Part shown: piece by piece, positions 1 to 11,528 of the stretch
Numbering within the stretch: position 1 is the first letter of the stretch
How the letters are laid out: every line of letters begins with the position of its first letter
Source: Armillaria gallica
Lineage: Eukaryota > Basidiomycota > Agaricomycetes > Agaricales > Physalacriaceae
DNA: 64,000 nucleotides
NCBI GenBank assembly: GCA_037576215.1
Contig: JBANDB010000011.1
Location: 2,232,001 to 2,296,000, forward strand
Direction of reading: 5' to 3'
Translations under genes and position numbers: made by a program
Notes under the pieces: generated by a model
What the model saw: the letters and a program-made list of their open reading frames with translations, nothing else
What the model was told of the DNA's origin: nothing
Databases searched by the model: none

Positions 1-942
1 TTCAAGGAGAGAAGTTGTGCGTGGTTTTGGCCATATTGAAGTGGTTTGCTGATGGTTCGCTATAGCTGGGTTGCAAGCGTCTTCTTGTTTCCCACTATCA
101 CGGATACTGTGCGTCTTGAAAAATGTTCCTTCGCTGATCTCATCGTTCCCAGATTCTAACGACCGTCACCTTCGCTCGGGTGTTTTACATCACCCCCAAA
201 ACCAGGTCCTCTGTCATATCGCGGTTTCTGAGAGAAGGCTTCTTATTTTGTGGGTCCTTTCTATCGACTCGTTAGTATCTTATTCATCTTGCCCCAAGTC
301 CTTATAGTATTTGGTATTTGTGCTTTCATTTACTAGGCCAAACGTATTCTCACCGTATTTTCAGTTGGAAATTGCGCCAATGGTATTTATATCTCCAGGT
401 AAGTGAGCCGCTCACAGGTCTAGCCACTGTAGCCTGACCATAATTCTTCCAGCCGAACAGGGATATATCTACCATCTTCAGCGGATTCGCGATAGTAAGC
501 TTCCTTGTTGGTCTAGAAACGCGCTTTGCTCAACTGAGAGCCAGATTTTTGGAAACGTCTGTGGAAACCATCTAATACTCGCGGCTCGGCATGACGGTTC
601 AGGTGTGTAGAGCGTATTTCTGATCGCATTGACTGACATTGGAATAGTGGGCTCTGGAAGCTCTGAATCGCCTCGTCGTACCAGTACCAGCCCTGGCGGC
701 GCGTTGTCCGGACGTGGAGTCCTCGTTCATACGACGGTGGACATTGACTTAGATGAATTTTCACCAAGCAAGAAGTCAGGAGACCTTCCCGTCAAGCACC
801 ACCAGGAGCTATGTAGGTCGTACCATGACTTGTGAAGCCGATGATTTAAACCTCTTCTAATAGGATGCAAGTAGTCACCCCTTCCGCGAACACCACAAAG
901 GGGAGGCTGTTGAACGACCTCTGCTGATGACATACGTACCAA
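1..942 (+). pseudogene. Decayed DUF6533-like membrane protein gene, copy 1 (cut by window start)
   Basis: Plus-strand coding remnants match, segment by segment and in the same order, the minus-strand copy at 3262-5080. Examples are the stretch ASVFLFPTxTDTVRL near 75-120, FARVxYIxPKTRSSVISRFL near 170-230, DISTIFSGFAIVS near 460-500, and GVLVHTTVD near 717-745. The frames shift and stops occur between segments even after allowing for introns such as the one starting at gtaagt near 400. The 5' part, including the region equivalent to the DUF6533 N-terminal signature, lies outside the window. The family assignment is inferred from the fuller copy. Function is unknown; DUF6533 proteins are multi-pass fungal membrane proteins. 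I regard this as a relic. Confidence 0.5.
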
Positions 943-1323
943 TGAAACTATTTATATAAATTGATCGTCATCTCTTTTCTTTTCTATGAGACTGAAATTT
1001 TCCAAAGTCAACATGCGGCGACTGGCGATTTGATGCTATAGATGGGTAAAGAGGCGCAACGCCACCAGCATGTCTTAAGGAGATGCCCCATTATATACGA
1101 TACAGTTCCCGGCTAAGGGCTCCGTATCCATAAAGAATTACTTCCCTCCGTCGGGATTGACGACTACTACGTAGTAATACTAGTATGTACATGTTCGTCG
1201 CTATATTGTACATGTGCTTTGCATAGTACGTTCCAAATATTTAGGTACTAGTAACTGGTCACTGGTCAGTGGTTCCTACCAACTGAACCTTGGAACAAAA
1301 ACAGAAAAACAAATGCTTCAAAT
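943..1323. other. Gene-free stretch before the tRNA
   Basis: No coding signal is recognised. The end of the stretch carries A-runs which, read on the minus strand, are T-runs just downstream of the tRNA and suit RNA polymerase III termination. Confidence 0.5.
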
Positions 1324-1394
1324 TCCGATACGGGGAATCGAACCCCGAGCTGCCGCGTGAAAGGCGGCAATGTTAGCCGTTACACCATATCGGA
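1324..1394 (-). tRNA. tRNA-Glu (anticodon UUC)
   Basis: The minus strand folds into a full cloverleaf of 71 nt. The acceptor stem pairs TCCGATA with TATCGGA. The anticodon stem carries the loop CTTTCAC, giving anticodon TTC for glutamate. The T-arm is CGGGG-TTCGATT-CCCCG, which also supplies the B box. No intron is needed. A T5 run follows about 12 nt downstream on the minus strand. The gene lies 110 bp upstream of the divergently oriented AMPK beta-subunit start codon. A near-identical CUC isoacceptor is at 28208-28278. Confidence 0.95.
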
Positions 1395-1503
1395 TTGGCA
1401 TTATATTCACAAAGTATAATGGAGTCATCGACAGCATTTAATAACTTGCAGAGCGTGCCTTGCCTTTGTCTTCCTACCACACAGCGGGTCTCCTATTACA
1501 ACG

Positions 1504-3003
1504 ATGGGCAACACGCCTTCTAACAACCAGCAAGACCGCGACCGCAATTCGTCTGCTACTCGATTCCAACAGCGTTCATCACCGTCACCGACACCCAACC
1601 AGCCCCATCGGTCGCTCAGACACAAGAAACGGTCACTAGAACTGCCTGATCTGCAGCTAGACATTACCCCACGGAGACCCGCTGCCACTGCGAGTATACC
1701 GATACCAACAGCAGCAGAAAAAGAGAAGGAGAGAGAGAGGCCCCGAACCAAGCGGCAGCAGAGCGGATTGGGATCCAAGCCACCGAGCGAATCTGAGGAG
1801 TGGTCACGGCAAGTGAGCTACCTTCCACCGACTGTACCGCCGTCGTCGCTCGTCGATGCCCCTCACACTCCGCCGGAGCGGGATGAACCGTATCAGCAGC
1901 AGATCGTTCGCAGTACCCTTCCTTTACCGCTTGCAGTGGAGACTGCTATTTCACCCATCGACACCACAACTCAGATGATCTCTGTACCCATCATCTGGAC
2001 CGGTGGCGGTACCAGAGTCTTCCTTTCGCGTGCAGGTGATGATGACTGGAAAACACAAATACCGATGCGAAGAATGGCTGGTGATGACGGCAGACGATGG
2101 ACCGTCGACCTGCAACTACAGCCTGGGACGCATCACATGCGGTTCTTGGTAGACGAACAGTGGCGCGTAGCCGATGACTTGCCCCAAGCTGTCGATGACC
2201 AGGGTTCACTGGCAAATTATGTCAGCGTCGGCTTGTCGAGTCCGCCACCAGCCCAGCTTGATCCTTCCCCGCCCAAACGCAGCCACAGTTTTTGGAGCAC
2301 CACAACTGGCGGTTCGACTTCCTCACCCAGCACTCATACCCCCGCTCTTCCTGCTCCATCCTGGACAAACGTAATCCCCCTCGAGCTCACTGAGGCCGCC
2401 GCTGAGGAGGACGCCTACCTCAATGCACACCACACAACGTCGACAACTCAAGGAGGACGCAAGGTGGTGAATGGATTTATACCCGCTCCGAACATTCCTC
2501 CCGCCCCGCCCTTGCCTCGTCATTTGGAGAAGCTCATATTGAACACGGCAAGTGGCCAGAGCCAGTCGAGTTCGTCAAGTGGGAAGGAGGGCAAGAGGTC
2601 AAGGGGTAGACACGGAAGCCATGGGCAGAGACGGGGTAGCTCTAGTGAGGGTACGCCAGCCTCTGGGGTCGAGGGGAGGATTTTACCCGTGACGACCGCA
2701 AGTGGGACGGATATCAATAATGTGTTTAGCACCGGAAGTGCGTTCACACCGTCAACGCATACACCGGCGATGCCTCAAAGAAACCTACTATCGAGCTCAA
2801 CACCGAATCTTAATAATCCGACACCCAGCGCCATTGAAGATGATACAGTTATCGTCGACGATACGTCTGTTCTTCCCGTTCCTTCGCATGTTGTCTTGAA
2901 TCACCTATCGACGAGTTCCATTCGAAACGGGGTGCTCGCTGTGAGTGGGACGGTGCGTTACAGGAACAAGTTCCTGACCACCATTTATTATAAACCAACA
3001 TAG
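1504..3003 (+). CDS. SNF1/AMPK complex beta subunit
   Basis: This is a single-exon gene of 499 codons. It encodes a beta subunit of the SNF1/AMP-activated kinase, the scaffold joining the catalytic alpha and regulatory gamma subunits in cellular energy sensing. It starts MGNTPS, an N-myristoylation signal like that of animal AMPK beta and yeast Sip2, which favours this start. Residues 1-155 are low-complexity and rich in Pro, Ser and Arg. Residues about 160-245 are the CBM48-type carbohydrate-binding module (IIWTGGGTRVFLSRAGDDDW to ANYVSVGL). Residues about 286-499 form the C-terminal ASC/AMPKBI domain, beginning near NVIPLEL and ending with the family's terminal strand FLTTIYYKPT. The ASC domain is split by a Ser/Gly/basic insertion of roughly 100 residues (about 350-450). 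Yeast relatives are Gal83, Sip1 and Sip2; the sequence alone does not decide which paralogue is closest. Confidence 0.95.
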   Translation: MGNTPSNNQQDRDRNSSATRFQQRSSPSPTPNQPHRSLRHKKRSLELPDLQLDITPRRPAATASIPIPTAAEKEKERERPRTKRQQSGLGSKPPSESEEWSRQVSYLPPTVPPSSLVDAPHTPPERDEPYQQQIVRSTLPLPLAVETAISPIDTTTQMISVPIIWTGGGTRVFLSRAGDDDWKTQIPMRRMAGDDGRRWTVDLQLQPGTHHMRFLVDEQWRVADDLPQAVDDQGSLANYVSVGLSSPPPAQLDPSPPKRSHSFWSTTTGGSTSSPSTHTPALPAPSWTNVIPLELTEAAAEEDAYLNAHHTTSTTQGGRKVVNGFIPAPNIPPAPPLPRHLEKLILNTASGQSQSSSSSGKEGKRSRGRHGSHGQRRGSSSEGTPASGVEGRILPVTTASGTDINNVFSTGSAFTPSTHTPAMPQRNLLSSSTPNLNNPTPSAIEDDTVIVDDTSVLPVPSHVVLNHLSTSSIRNGVLAVSGTVRYRNKFLTTIYYKPT

Positions 3004-3261
3004 GGTTGGTTAGAGGAGACGGAAATGCTTTGGGTCAACCGGCTTTGGTTCTTGGATATCTGATGCAACTAAATATGTACTACAATGCGCTACTGTCTTT
3101 CTCCTGTCTGTGTTGTTGTCTGTTCTGCTTAGTATGTGCTTGCTATAGAGTATTTTCAGTGTTTGGCAGTTTCAATCGCATTTTTTATTGGCTCCAAGGC
3201 GTAATACCGGCATTCTCTTGGATTTCAAGATCAACACGAACAAATTTTATGAACAAAAGTC

Positions 3262-5080
3262 CTACTTCCGAAGGCTATCCACACGCTCCAGATCCTCTGA
3301 TCTCTTGTCAGTGGGCAAGTCACTTAATGCGACGTCCACAGTCGTATGAACAAGAACCCCGGATCCAGGCCACACACCGCGATCATGGCCAGGGCCAGTC
3401 GCAGGAGGCGAGTCCGACGTGGAGGCCGCTGTGTCTCCAAAGTCAGTCAATGCGAATTGCACATATGCCATCACAAGCACCTGAACCGTCGTGACGAGCG
3501 CCAAGAAGGAGATGGTTTCCACAGACGTTACCCGAGATCTTAAGAGAGAAGCCCTAATGAATAGAAAACAACCAAGGAGGAAAGGCTTACTATGGCGAAC
3601 CCGCTAAAAATCGTGGATATGTCCTTGTTCGCCTGTATCGATGGTAAGTAAACTCGGGCTGTCTTTTACACGCAAGAAACTCACCTGGAGATACAATATA
3701 CCATTTGCACAGTTTCCAACTACAAAGAGGTGAGAAGACTTCGGACGGAGAAACGAAAGCCCGAGTACCGAAGACAATAAGGACTATACAACGAAGTCAA
3801 TAAATCACCAGACGGCACCGGGTACTGGAAGACCCACAGAAGAGGAAACCTTCTTTCAAGAACCGCGATATTACGGAGGACCTGGTCTTTGGGACGATGT
3901 ACAGTACCCGAGCGAAGGTAACCACGGTCAGGATCTATATGCATTGAGACGGGGAGAAGCATTCCTATATGCATCTTTAGACGCACTGTGTCAGTTAAGG
4001 TGGGGAAGAGGAAGACGCTTGCAATCCAGCTAGACGTATGCGAATGATAAGGAGGTGATTTCATTTGAGAGATTCGACGTACAATTTCTGCCCTTGAACA
4101 ACTACAAGGACCCGAATGTATAAGGCTGAGTACTTCTATTGTGTAAAACGTACCACAAGGTCCTGTTTCAGTTCTGAACTTGAGTCAGCACGAGAAGGCC
4201 GGCACTAGGAAGAATATGCTTTGCTGACGCGATTGGAAGAGGAAACTAGAGAACGAATGGGTAAAATGAGCTTCGTTCGAGAGCTTCGTCACCTACGAAA
4301 CCAGAAATCGCGTACATGGCCTCCACGAACTGGCAGGTCAAGATCGCTATTCCGCCAAATAAAATTCTCTTGTCCCGTAACCAGACAGCGTAACATCTGT
4401 TATCGTCGTCAATTACAATAACGACACAATAGAAGTTCGCAAAGGCGCGTACCGAAGCAGAAGGATACTCTGATAAGACAAAATGGCGAAGTCTGTGACC
4501 GATCCAGCAGAGCACAACAGCAGTGAGAAGGTTACGTACTGCCAAGCAACGGCTCCGCCTTCACATACTTGGCGCAATCTTCAGTGGGAACTTGTATGTT
4601 ATAGAAGCTGAAGCATTCGCTGCATGTTAGCACGTCAGGGAGTAGTCGTATGAACGCACAATAAATTTATTGTGATCGACGCAAGCTAGATGTCCCTGCA
4701 ATTAACGGAAGAACGACTGCATAGGATGTAAGAACTTACACCATAATAACGGCTATACAATGGACAGTTAGCCAGGATACAGATACAGTGTTCTGAGTTT
4801 ATGCGTACTTGAAGAAAAATATAACTTTCTGTGAACCACCAGGTCATCAGACGGGCTGTTCCTTGTGGTTTAAAGAGTGGACTCTGACCGCTGGGCTCCA
4901 TTCTCGATCCCAAACCCTGGAAGCAAGGATGAGAAACACAAACGTAATTCTTGGCCTTTTAGAAACGCACTTTCGTTTCTCTTCGGATAAAGTCAACAAA
5001 GTATCCCAAATCTTTCCGCGACTTTGAGCAATGTTCAAAGCACCCGACAAATGACGCACCATAACTGCATAGGCACAGTT
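3262..5080 (-). pseudogene. DUF6533-type multi-pass membrane protein gene, copy 2, probably decayed
   Basis: The minus strand carries the DUF6533 N-terminal signature near 5040-4930 (WDTLLTLSEEKRKC followed by RPRITFVFLIL), comparable to the family pattern of a short helix plus an acidic 'LLTLxxE' motif. Further on come SILLLR joined to CYAVWLRDKRILFGG by a clean intron of about 56 bp near 4440-4385. Then come a helix near 4300, ASVFLFPTLTDTVRL near 4000, FARVLYIVPKTRSSVISRFL near 3900, and a C-terminal helix near 3500 (LALVTTVQVLVMAYVQF). A TATA-like element is on the minus strand near 5325. Some junctions resolve as introns, but at least one stop (near 3805) does not, so I call it a probable pseudogene. 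It is the inverted counterpart of the copy at 1-942, with the AMPK beta gene and a tRNA between them. Confidence 0.55.
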
Positions 5081-6554
5081 ATAGGTTTGAAGAGTAAAGC
5101 TGGGTCAACTATATCAGCGAATAGGTCGGTCATTCGCGCAGACACGGCTTACGCAGCCCAATATGACTAGAAATGACGCGAAAGTCAAGATTTGCTCTGA
5201 AAACATAGAGAGCACCTGAATACCTGAGACCCAGCCATTCTGCTGGGCTTGAATCAGCAGCGCTGAAAAATGATTGAGATTGAGGGCGGGAGAGAGGGAG
5301 AAAGGAACAGTGAGCTCGGTCAGATATTTATATGAGAAACGATAGGCCCGTGAGTAGAATACAATCTTGGGAATGCGTCAAAGCGGGGGTGTCAGCAGAC
5401 GCAATGGAAAATTCGAAAATCGGAAAAGTCTGATCTGTGGTAGTCTGAATGTTTCAAAAGTGCTTACTAGCTCCCAGCGTTGGACAGATCATCGCGAGAA
5501 AGTGTGCCCACTTATCGCTGGCAATAAAGCATATGATCAATGGCCGAAGAGGATACGCAATCTCGGGACACGGAGAAACAAGCGTGTATACGGGCCGATG
5601 TTGCGCGAGAACAGCGATTCAGTCGACCCTACCCTAGAGACTCGGGGGCCGAAAAGAGCACAAGAAACGGTGACAACGTGGAACGGGAGCATTCTCGTGG
5701 GCAGATCTCTGTTACAGTAGCTCGTGTAAAAGCTATTGCTGAAAACGACACAAACAAGGACGTCATCTGACAAAGGGGATTTCGTTCCTACGGTTGAAAA
5801 GTCACCGATAACCATGCCATTAGATCTGTGACAAACCACCTTGCAAAAAGCCGATATACGATCAACATGGCGATTAGGATTTGTGGTGAGGTGGGGCGAA
5901 TCTCATACCCCAGGCAGCGCTGCATCAGATGTTTTTACGATCATACCCAAACCGCGAGGCACCGCAGTAAGCCTGACAGTGGGTATTGTCGGTTGAAAGA
6001 CGGCGCACACTAGAATCCCAGGTGTTTACCAGTACTCTGGATAGCAATTGCCAAGTGACGATCTGTGTTCATAATATGGGACTTCGATGATGTGAAAGTT
6101 CCTCTTGTATAAGAGTCTCCGTAATGACTCACTTGCCATCCACGCACAGTAGTTTCTGTCTTCGAAGAAGTCACACTGACCTATTGTTAACCGGGGCATC
6201 GTACAACCTTGAACTGACCGACTAACCGGCCACCCCGCGACAGCAAGCGGCAGACATAGGGATACCGACGGAGAAACTATAACATCTGTATTTTGAAGAT
6301 GATCCACGCAAAGCCCCAAAGCGGTTTATATGTAACACACAACCCCTTCATGTAGTCCCTTTGCACAACCTATTTTTGAGGCTCGGGGTTCCGTGATTAC
6401 ACAGAGACCGGAGACGGAAGGTATTTTTCAATACCGGTGTCCTGACGTTCATTAAAATGGGTGCTTAGGACAATAACGCAGTCTAACGTACATTGTGTGA
6501 ACCAAGCTGTGAACCATCTTTCCAGCTCACGACTGACGTTGACTAAGGCGATCT
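5081..6554. other. Gene-free stretch between two membrane-protein genes
   Basis: Only short open frames without family resemblance or consistent codon use. The right part may hold the 3' untranslated region of the minus-strand DUF6534 gene. The left end holds the presumed minus-strand promoter of the DUF6533 copy. Nothing else is seen. Confidence 0.4.
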
Positions 6555-8419
6555 TCAGTACCGAGATGGGATTAGCCAAGAGATACGTACCACTTGAACA
6601 CCTCCTGATCCCACAGCGCTACTATCGCTTCCGGACATTGGCTCGAGTGGGAGTGTTACAGCATCCCGACCATTGTCGCGCAAACTCCTCCGCGAATTGA
6701 GACTTGGGGTCACCAGTCATGTCAGGTTGGAATAGAGAAATACGAAATCAGGCACACCTTCCAACGACTGACAGTACATAAACTGTAACCGGAGACATGA
6801 GACTCGGTGAGAAAAAAATTGGGCCGATAGGTTGACTTACATTGACAACTAGGAAGAAGGGGTATCATACTTGTCAAATAATGAGTACTTCACTTTCAGC
6901 AACGTGACATTGTTCGCACTGACAAGATCATCGCCTCAGGGCGCCATACAAACTACAAAATCTTGAATCCGGCGAAACGAAATGCCTAGATAATAATGAC
7001 ATACCAGTATTAAGTTAAACAGCGCTGCAAGACTCGTAACGGCACCACGATTGATTGCCAGGATGATGAGATTATCGAGCAGAGTGTCGGTCCTTTTCCG
7101 TGTAGATGTCAGAATGACAAATCGCTGGAATATAGCGGCGGGAAATTCACATTCTAATTCCCGTCCGTTTCTTATTCAAAATCCAACATAACGTTACCGT
7201 GATCAACAAGTCGCATGCTGCCGTGGCAGCCGCTTGCAGACTTGTCACTTTCTATGTCTGATGTGTTGAGGTGCTTTTGTCATGTTGACAGAGACCCACC
7301 TCAGTGTTTATGAGATTGCTGAATGTACCACCGATTCCGCTACGAAAAACGCGCTCAGACTGGTAAGGACTTGTACAATGTTTTTGAAGAAGAACCTTAG
7401 CGTCGTTTGTGCTAATGAGATATATGTTAACTGGAGTCTGCATGATGAAAGGATAGTACACACTGATTCCCGCAGCTGATTTCGAAATTCAAAGCAAAAT
7501 CAGTGCACCAGCCTCGGGAATTAGATAACTGACGTACTGATATTAATCAGAGCCAAGATCGCCTAGGTATCGTCGATAAGCTTTATGTATCAATCTGACC
7601 AGAAGAGAGAAGGCGTACAATCGGGCTTGCCAAATACCAATTATGCGTGACTAGGAGGGTCTCAATGCTTGAATTATTGAGGGCATGATCGCGAAACTCA
7701 CGAATCCAGATGCGTGTGGTAAAGAAGCTATCGAACAGACATTTATCAATTGCACAAACGCCGCAAATGAACGCAAGGTTACCATTGAGAAATGAAGGAA
7801 ACCATATACTTGACAAATGCAATGTAAGAGAAACATCAAAGTGAACTGGAATAAACTTACGATCGCTAAAAGTTGTACCTGCCATGGAAATTAACATCTC
7901 CGAATCACAATTTGGTCAAAAGAAGAGCCTACTAGTGCGGTCCTAGGAAAGGCTTAGGTAGTGTCATTTGAACATGTAAAGCAACAAAAACTAACCGTGG
8001 CATGGCATCGAGCCTTTCGAATGCTCCAAAGCGACTGATGAGGTCATCATAGGCCCACGCGATAAACGTAGCAACGTGTACAGTAGCTAGAAACCTGGCA
8101 AAAAAACTATCAATGCTTCAACCAGTATGGAAGGGCAATCGCTGGTACCCTAGCGCTACTACCATGGTCCGAATTACGACAGAGTCCTTGGACCCATAAC
8201 CACGGCGGAAGTATTGCAAAACCACGAGCTAGTAGCAACTCAGAGTTCCGACCTGACTGATCAGCAGCCGATGCAACTCACGAAGCCGGCCCCATAACAC
8301 CTGTCAGGAGGGGGTTAGGGATTGATATTTGGAAGGACGGTATGAATAAAGGCGCACATTAGGTCAAGTGAGAACGAGATGAACATGCATCCGAACGTGT
8401 TTTCAAACTTCTCAGGCAT
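6555..8419 (-). CDS. DUF6534-type seven-helix membrane protein (intron-rich; integrity uncertain)
   Basis: The minus strand encodes the hallmarks of fungal DUF6534 proteins in order. A short N-terminal exon starts MPEKFENTFGCMF (8419). A helix reads MVVALG/FLATVHVATFIAW, joined by a 54-bp intron near 8160-8105, and is followed by DLISRFG. TRIWI lies near 7700. The core ACDLLITVTLCWILNKKRTG (7237-7160) joins TDTLLDNLIILAINRGA across a 58-bp GT-AG intron. The C-terminal part around 6650-6555 is assigned only by position and a GVQV motif. Several introns close in frame, which argues for a real gene, but the segment between 7900 and 7550 does not close cleanly. It may be intact with unusual splicing, carry an indel, or be recently decayed. 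Cellular role is unknown; the family is restricted to fungi and expanded in mushrooms. Confidence 0.6.
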
Positions 8420-9917
8420 GGCGATGCGAAGAAACTGGAGAACAGTAAGGATACTCTTTGCTCCTCGCCATTTATGAAGACATTCTTCTCGACGTCGATC
8501 ATGCAGTTAACTCCATATGTTAGAACGCAAGGGTATCAAAACTAATGGCGTTAACGGGCAGTGACATTAACTAAATTCCCATGTCAATCTAGGGTGAAGT
8601 TATCCGGAAAGGGAGTGTCCTTGGCTTCGTACAGAAGCGAGATAACTGCGCGAATAGACGTGAGAACGGCCAAAGAGAAATTCAAGTTTTATGGACCTCA
8701 ATATACAGATGCATTGACTGTAAAAGTGTGTTTTACATGCACCAAAATGAGTCGGAAAGAAAGTTCCAACGTTCCTTTGGTGGATCATCAACATCCCCAG
8801 ATAGACAAAACAGCTTAAAATGTGATGTGCGGCTCTTATTAGTATCCCGCGTTCCCCGCAGCCACCACCTAACTTGAGTGCGTAGACAGTTTCGGTCATC
8901 CTATCAAATCGAGTTGCTTTTCGGTTCGATTTTTCTGTCGAACAAAGCCACAAATGCTTTCGGCACTCCTAATAATTCAGATTCAAATGCTGGCCGTCCG
9001 ATTGTATAGAACTACCATGTACTTGGCTTCGAAGACGACGAAAAACGGCAACTCAAGTACTCAGCATCAGTATGACACATCGACGTCGTACAAGAGGTAG
9101 GCGGGTCGTAGAAGTTTAGTTCATTGTATATTGAAGCGAAAAAACTGCAAGGAGATCAGCTCTGATAAGGTGAATTCAAGACCAATACACACGAAGTCAG
9201 ATATACAGACCACCAGGAATCGATGTAGGTACCAATACAGGAACCCTGGCTCAAAACCGTCCTCTTTGACTCATATCGTACTAAATGGAGACTTTTACCG
9301 CAAGGCGGAGACCGTTCGACGATGACGAAGCATAGTAACCGCCATTCCTTGTGTCACCGAACGGCAGACCTTATGACAGCAGAGCTACAGGAAAAAATTT
9401 ACACATTCTAGGCCAGAAATAGTCGAGTGAACAGTATCTTCGATGAAATCTATTTGTGGTGAGTAACAGTTGCATGCGCTTGACCACCGCCTGTCGAGAT
9501 AAAGATTCCTATATATAACAAGGGAACGTGTTAGCCTTGAGCACCTAAAATACGCAGAAAAGCGAAAGAGTTCCGTTTGCAAATTATACTACCCTCATCC
9601 AACGAACGGTTACTACACCAAGATAGAAACACAGAACGTGTATACAGTCAGGTAGGGTGCTTGATTTCGTCCTTGCTCGCAATATAGAAGTTGAACGTAC
9701 CAAGTATAGCAACCTAACTGTCGCAAAACTGACCCCCACCAGCTGACTACGACTTCTGGTGCTAGTATTTGACGTGCGTTATTGTCGCGACTGTTGCCGG
9801 GGAACTTGTCGAACCCATGCGGTGAGAAAGACATGAAGTAGCCAAGGCGGAGATGATGGTGGTCATGAAGAGAGCGTGGTGTAAATAACCGTCATCAGGC
9901 TCTTGATCCCGTCCACC
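8420..9917. other. Gene-free stretch upstream of EMC2
   Basis: Short open frames on both strands, none with a recognisable family or a splice pattern that extends them. The last 100 bases are the presumed EMC2 promoter. Confidence 0.4.
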
Positions 9918-11054
9918 ATGTCGTTATCCTCGGCGCTCAAGACGCTCGCCAACTACCGTGCTCACAATACACGAGCATCCCAGGATGTCGTTGACAAAGG
10001 CACTATTATTCTCAAGTCGAATGGAGCGCGAAAGTTGGGTGATGACTGTGAGTACTTCTGTCCGCTACACTGTTCAACATTTTTGACATTCTTCCAGCAT
10101 GGGCGTTCCTAGAGCAGCTTGCGCTCGCGGCGATAGATATAGGACGATTGGACGTGGCGGACGTACGTTTACCGCTGGCTCGAAGCATTCTCATCCTCCA
10201 CTAACAGTAAAGACAGGAATGTCTGAAGCAATTATCTGACAAGTTCCCTGGTTCTCCTCGAGTGAGCGTCCTCACTGGCATACGAATGGAAGCGACGCAG
10301 TCACCGGAGACTGTCATGAAATTCTACGATGAACTGCTCGCGGAGGACTCTGCCAATGCCGTACGTGGTCGAGCTATATTCGTGGGTATTAGCTGACGAT
10401 GCCACAGGCAATCTGGAAACGCCGGATATCCCTCAGAAAACGAACCGACAAGATTGAAAAGACCGTCGACGAGCTCTGCACCTACCTGGATACCTTCTAC
10501 AATGACATCGAGGGTTGGTTAGAGCTTGCAGACATTTACTCGTCATGCAACCAGTACGTCACCTTTTCTTTGTTGCTTCACCAAGTCTTATTACCGACTA
10601 GATATACACAATCCCTTCAAGCGCTCTCTCACGTTCTCCTTCTCGCTCCCCAAAACCCATTCCATTTCTTGCGCTTTGCAGAAACTGCATATACCGCCGG
10701 TGACATACCCTTGGCGATCAAGATGTGTCTAGTTGTTGTGGACATGACGGAGCGAGACGTGTCGTCTCCGCATGAGACTGCCGCGACAGGGATCAGTATT
10801 CGGGCATGGTGGGGTGTCAAGCTGGTAAGTTTTCTATTTCAGCTCGTGAGCCTAGACTCATTGTTGGTCAGTGTGCCCGTCGACTACTGGCAAACGCTGC
10901 TCTCCCCTCAACTTCAGGGACGCCGGCTCCGAAGAACTTGAGGCTTATTGATGAGCTCGCGACGGAGCGCGTTATGGCCACATATTCTGTGACGGACAAG
11001 CAGACGGCCCAAGGTAGAGATGCTGTTGTTGGATGGATGGGCGATACGTACTAG
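9918..11054 (+). CDS. EMC2: ER membrane protein complex subunit 2
   Basis: Six exons (9918-10047, 10098-10162, 10217-10360, 10408-10553, 10602-10824, 10872-11054) join in frame to 296 residues, close to the family's usual size. The product is a tetratricopeptide-repeat protein, the cytosolic scaffold of the ER membrane complex, which inserts tail-anchored and some multi-pass proteins. TPR-like helices include CLKQLSDKFPGSPRV, an element typical of EMC2 (GIRMEATQSPETVMKFYDEL), and the conserved block around WLELADIY followed by QALSHVLLLAPQNPFHFLRF. The start codon at 9918 is preferred over the ATG 15 bases upstream because MSLSSALKTL fits family N-termini and has a CACC context. All introns are 46-54 bp and GT-AG. 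No indels were needed. Confidence 0.93.
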
Positions 11055-11292
11055 GTAATTTTGCTTTTAGCTTATAGGGCCAACTCTTTCTATATCATCC
11101 CTGTTGAACGTACCGCGGTCATTGTTTGGCCTCTTTCGCAAGTTTGGACCTACTATTTTCAACAATAACATCATCGATACCGCTAGCGAATCAATGCAGT
11201 CGACAAGATCACCTACGACGCCATTGCGGTACCAGCATCGGGTGAGGAATAGTATTTATTGTTCGCCAAAGCTATGGAGCCGTAGACTTGTT

Positions 11293-11344
11293 ACCGTCTC
11301 TCTGGATCCTTGATGTTGCAAGCAAGGAAACCCAGAGAGACGGT
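11293..11344. repeat. Near-perfect hairpin (13-bp plus 6-bp stems)
   Basis: ACCGTCTCTCTGG at 11293-11305 is exactly complementary to CCAGAGAGACGGT at 11332-11344. Inside it TCCTTG pairs with CAAGGA, leaving a small loop. It lies between the EMC2 stop and the reductase start. It could be an RNA structure, a small-RNA precursor or a mobile-element relic. Confidence 0.8.
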
Positions 11345-11528
11345 CCCGGTCACCGAACCAAACGCACAGTTCCGACAATCTAGCTTCCGTTGCAATACTC
11401 GGGATTTCTTCGCGACTTTGATTGTTCTTGGTTCTGACCGTGAGCTCCAGAATTCTTACGGGCCGGGACCATCAATGACGTAATCCACTTTACTCATCAC
11501 CAGTACACACACCACACACCACCGCACC

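Noticed and set aside
4809..5027. Short plus-strand frame at 4809-5027
   Set aside because: It is the antisense of the DUF6533 N-terminal exon on the minus strand, which has the real family signature.
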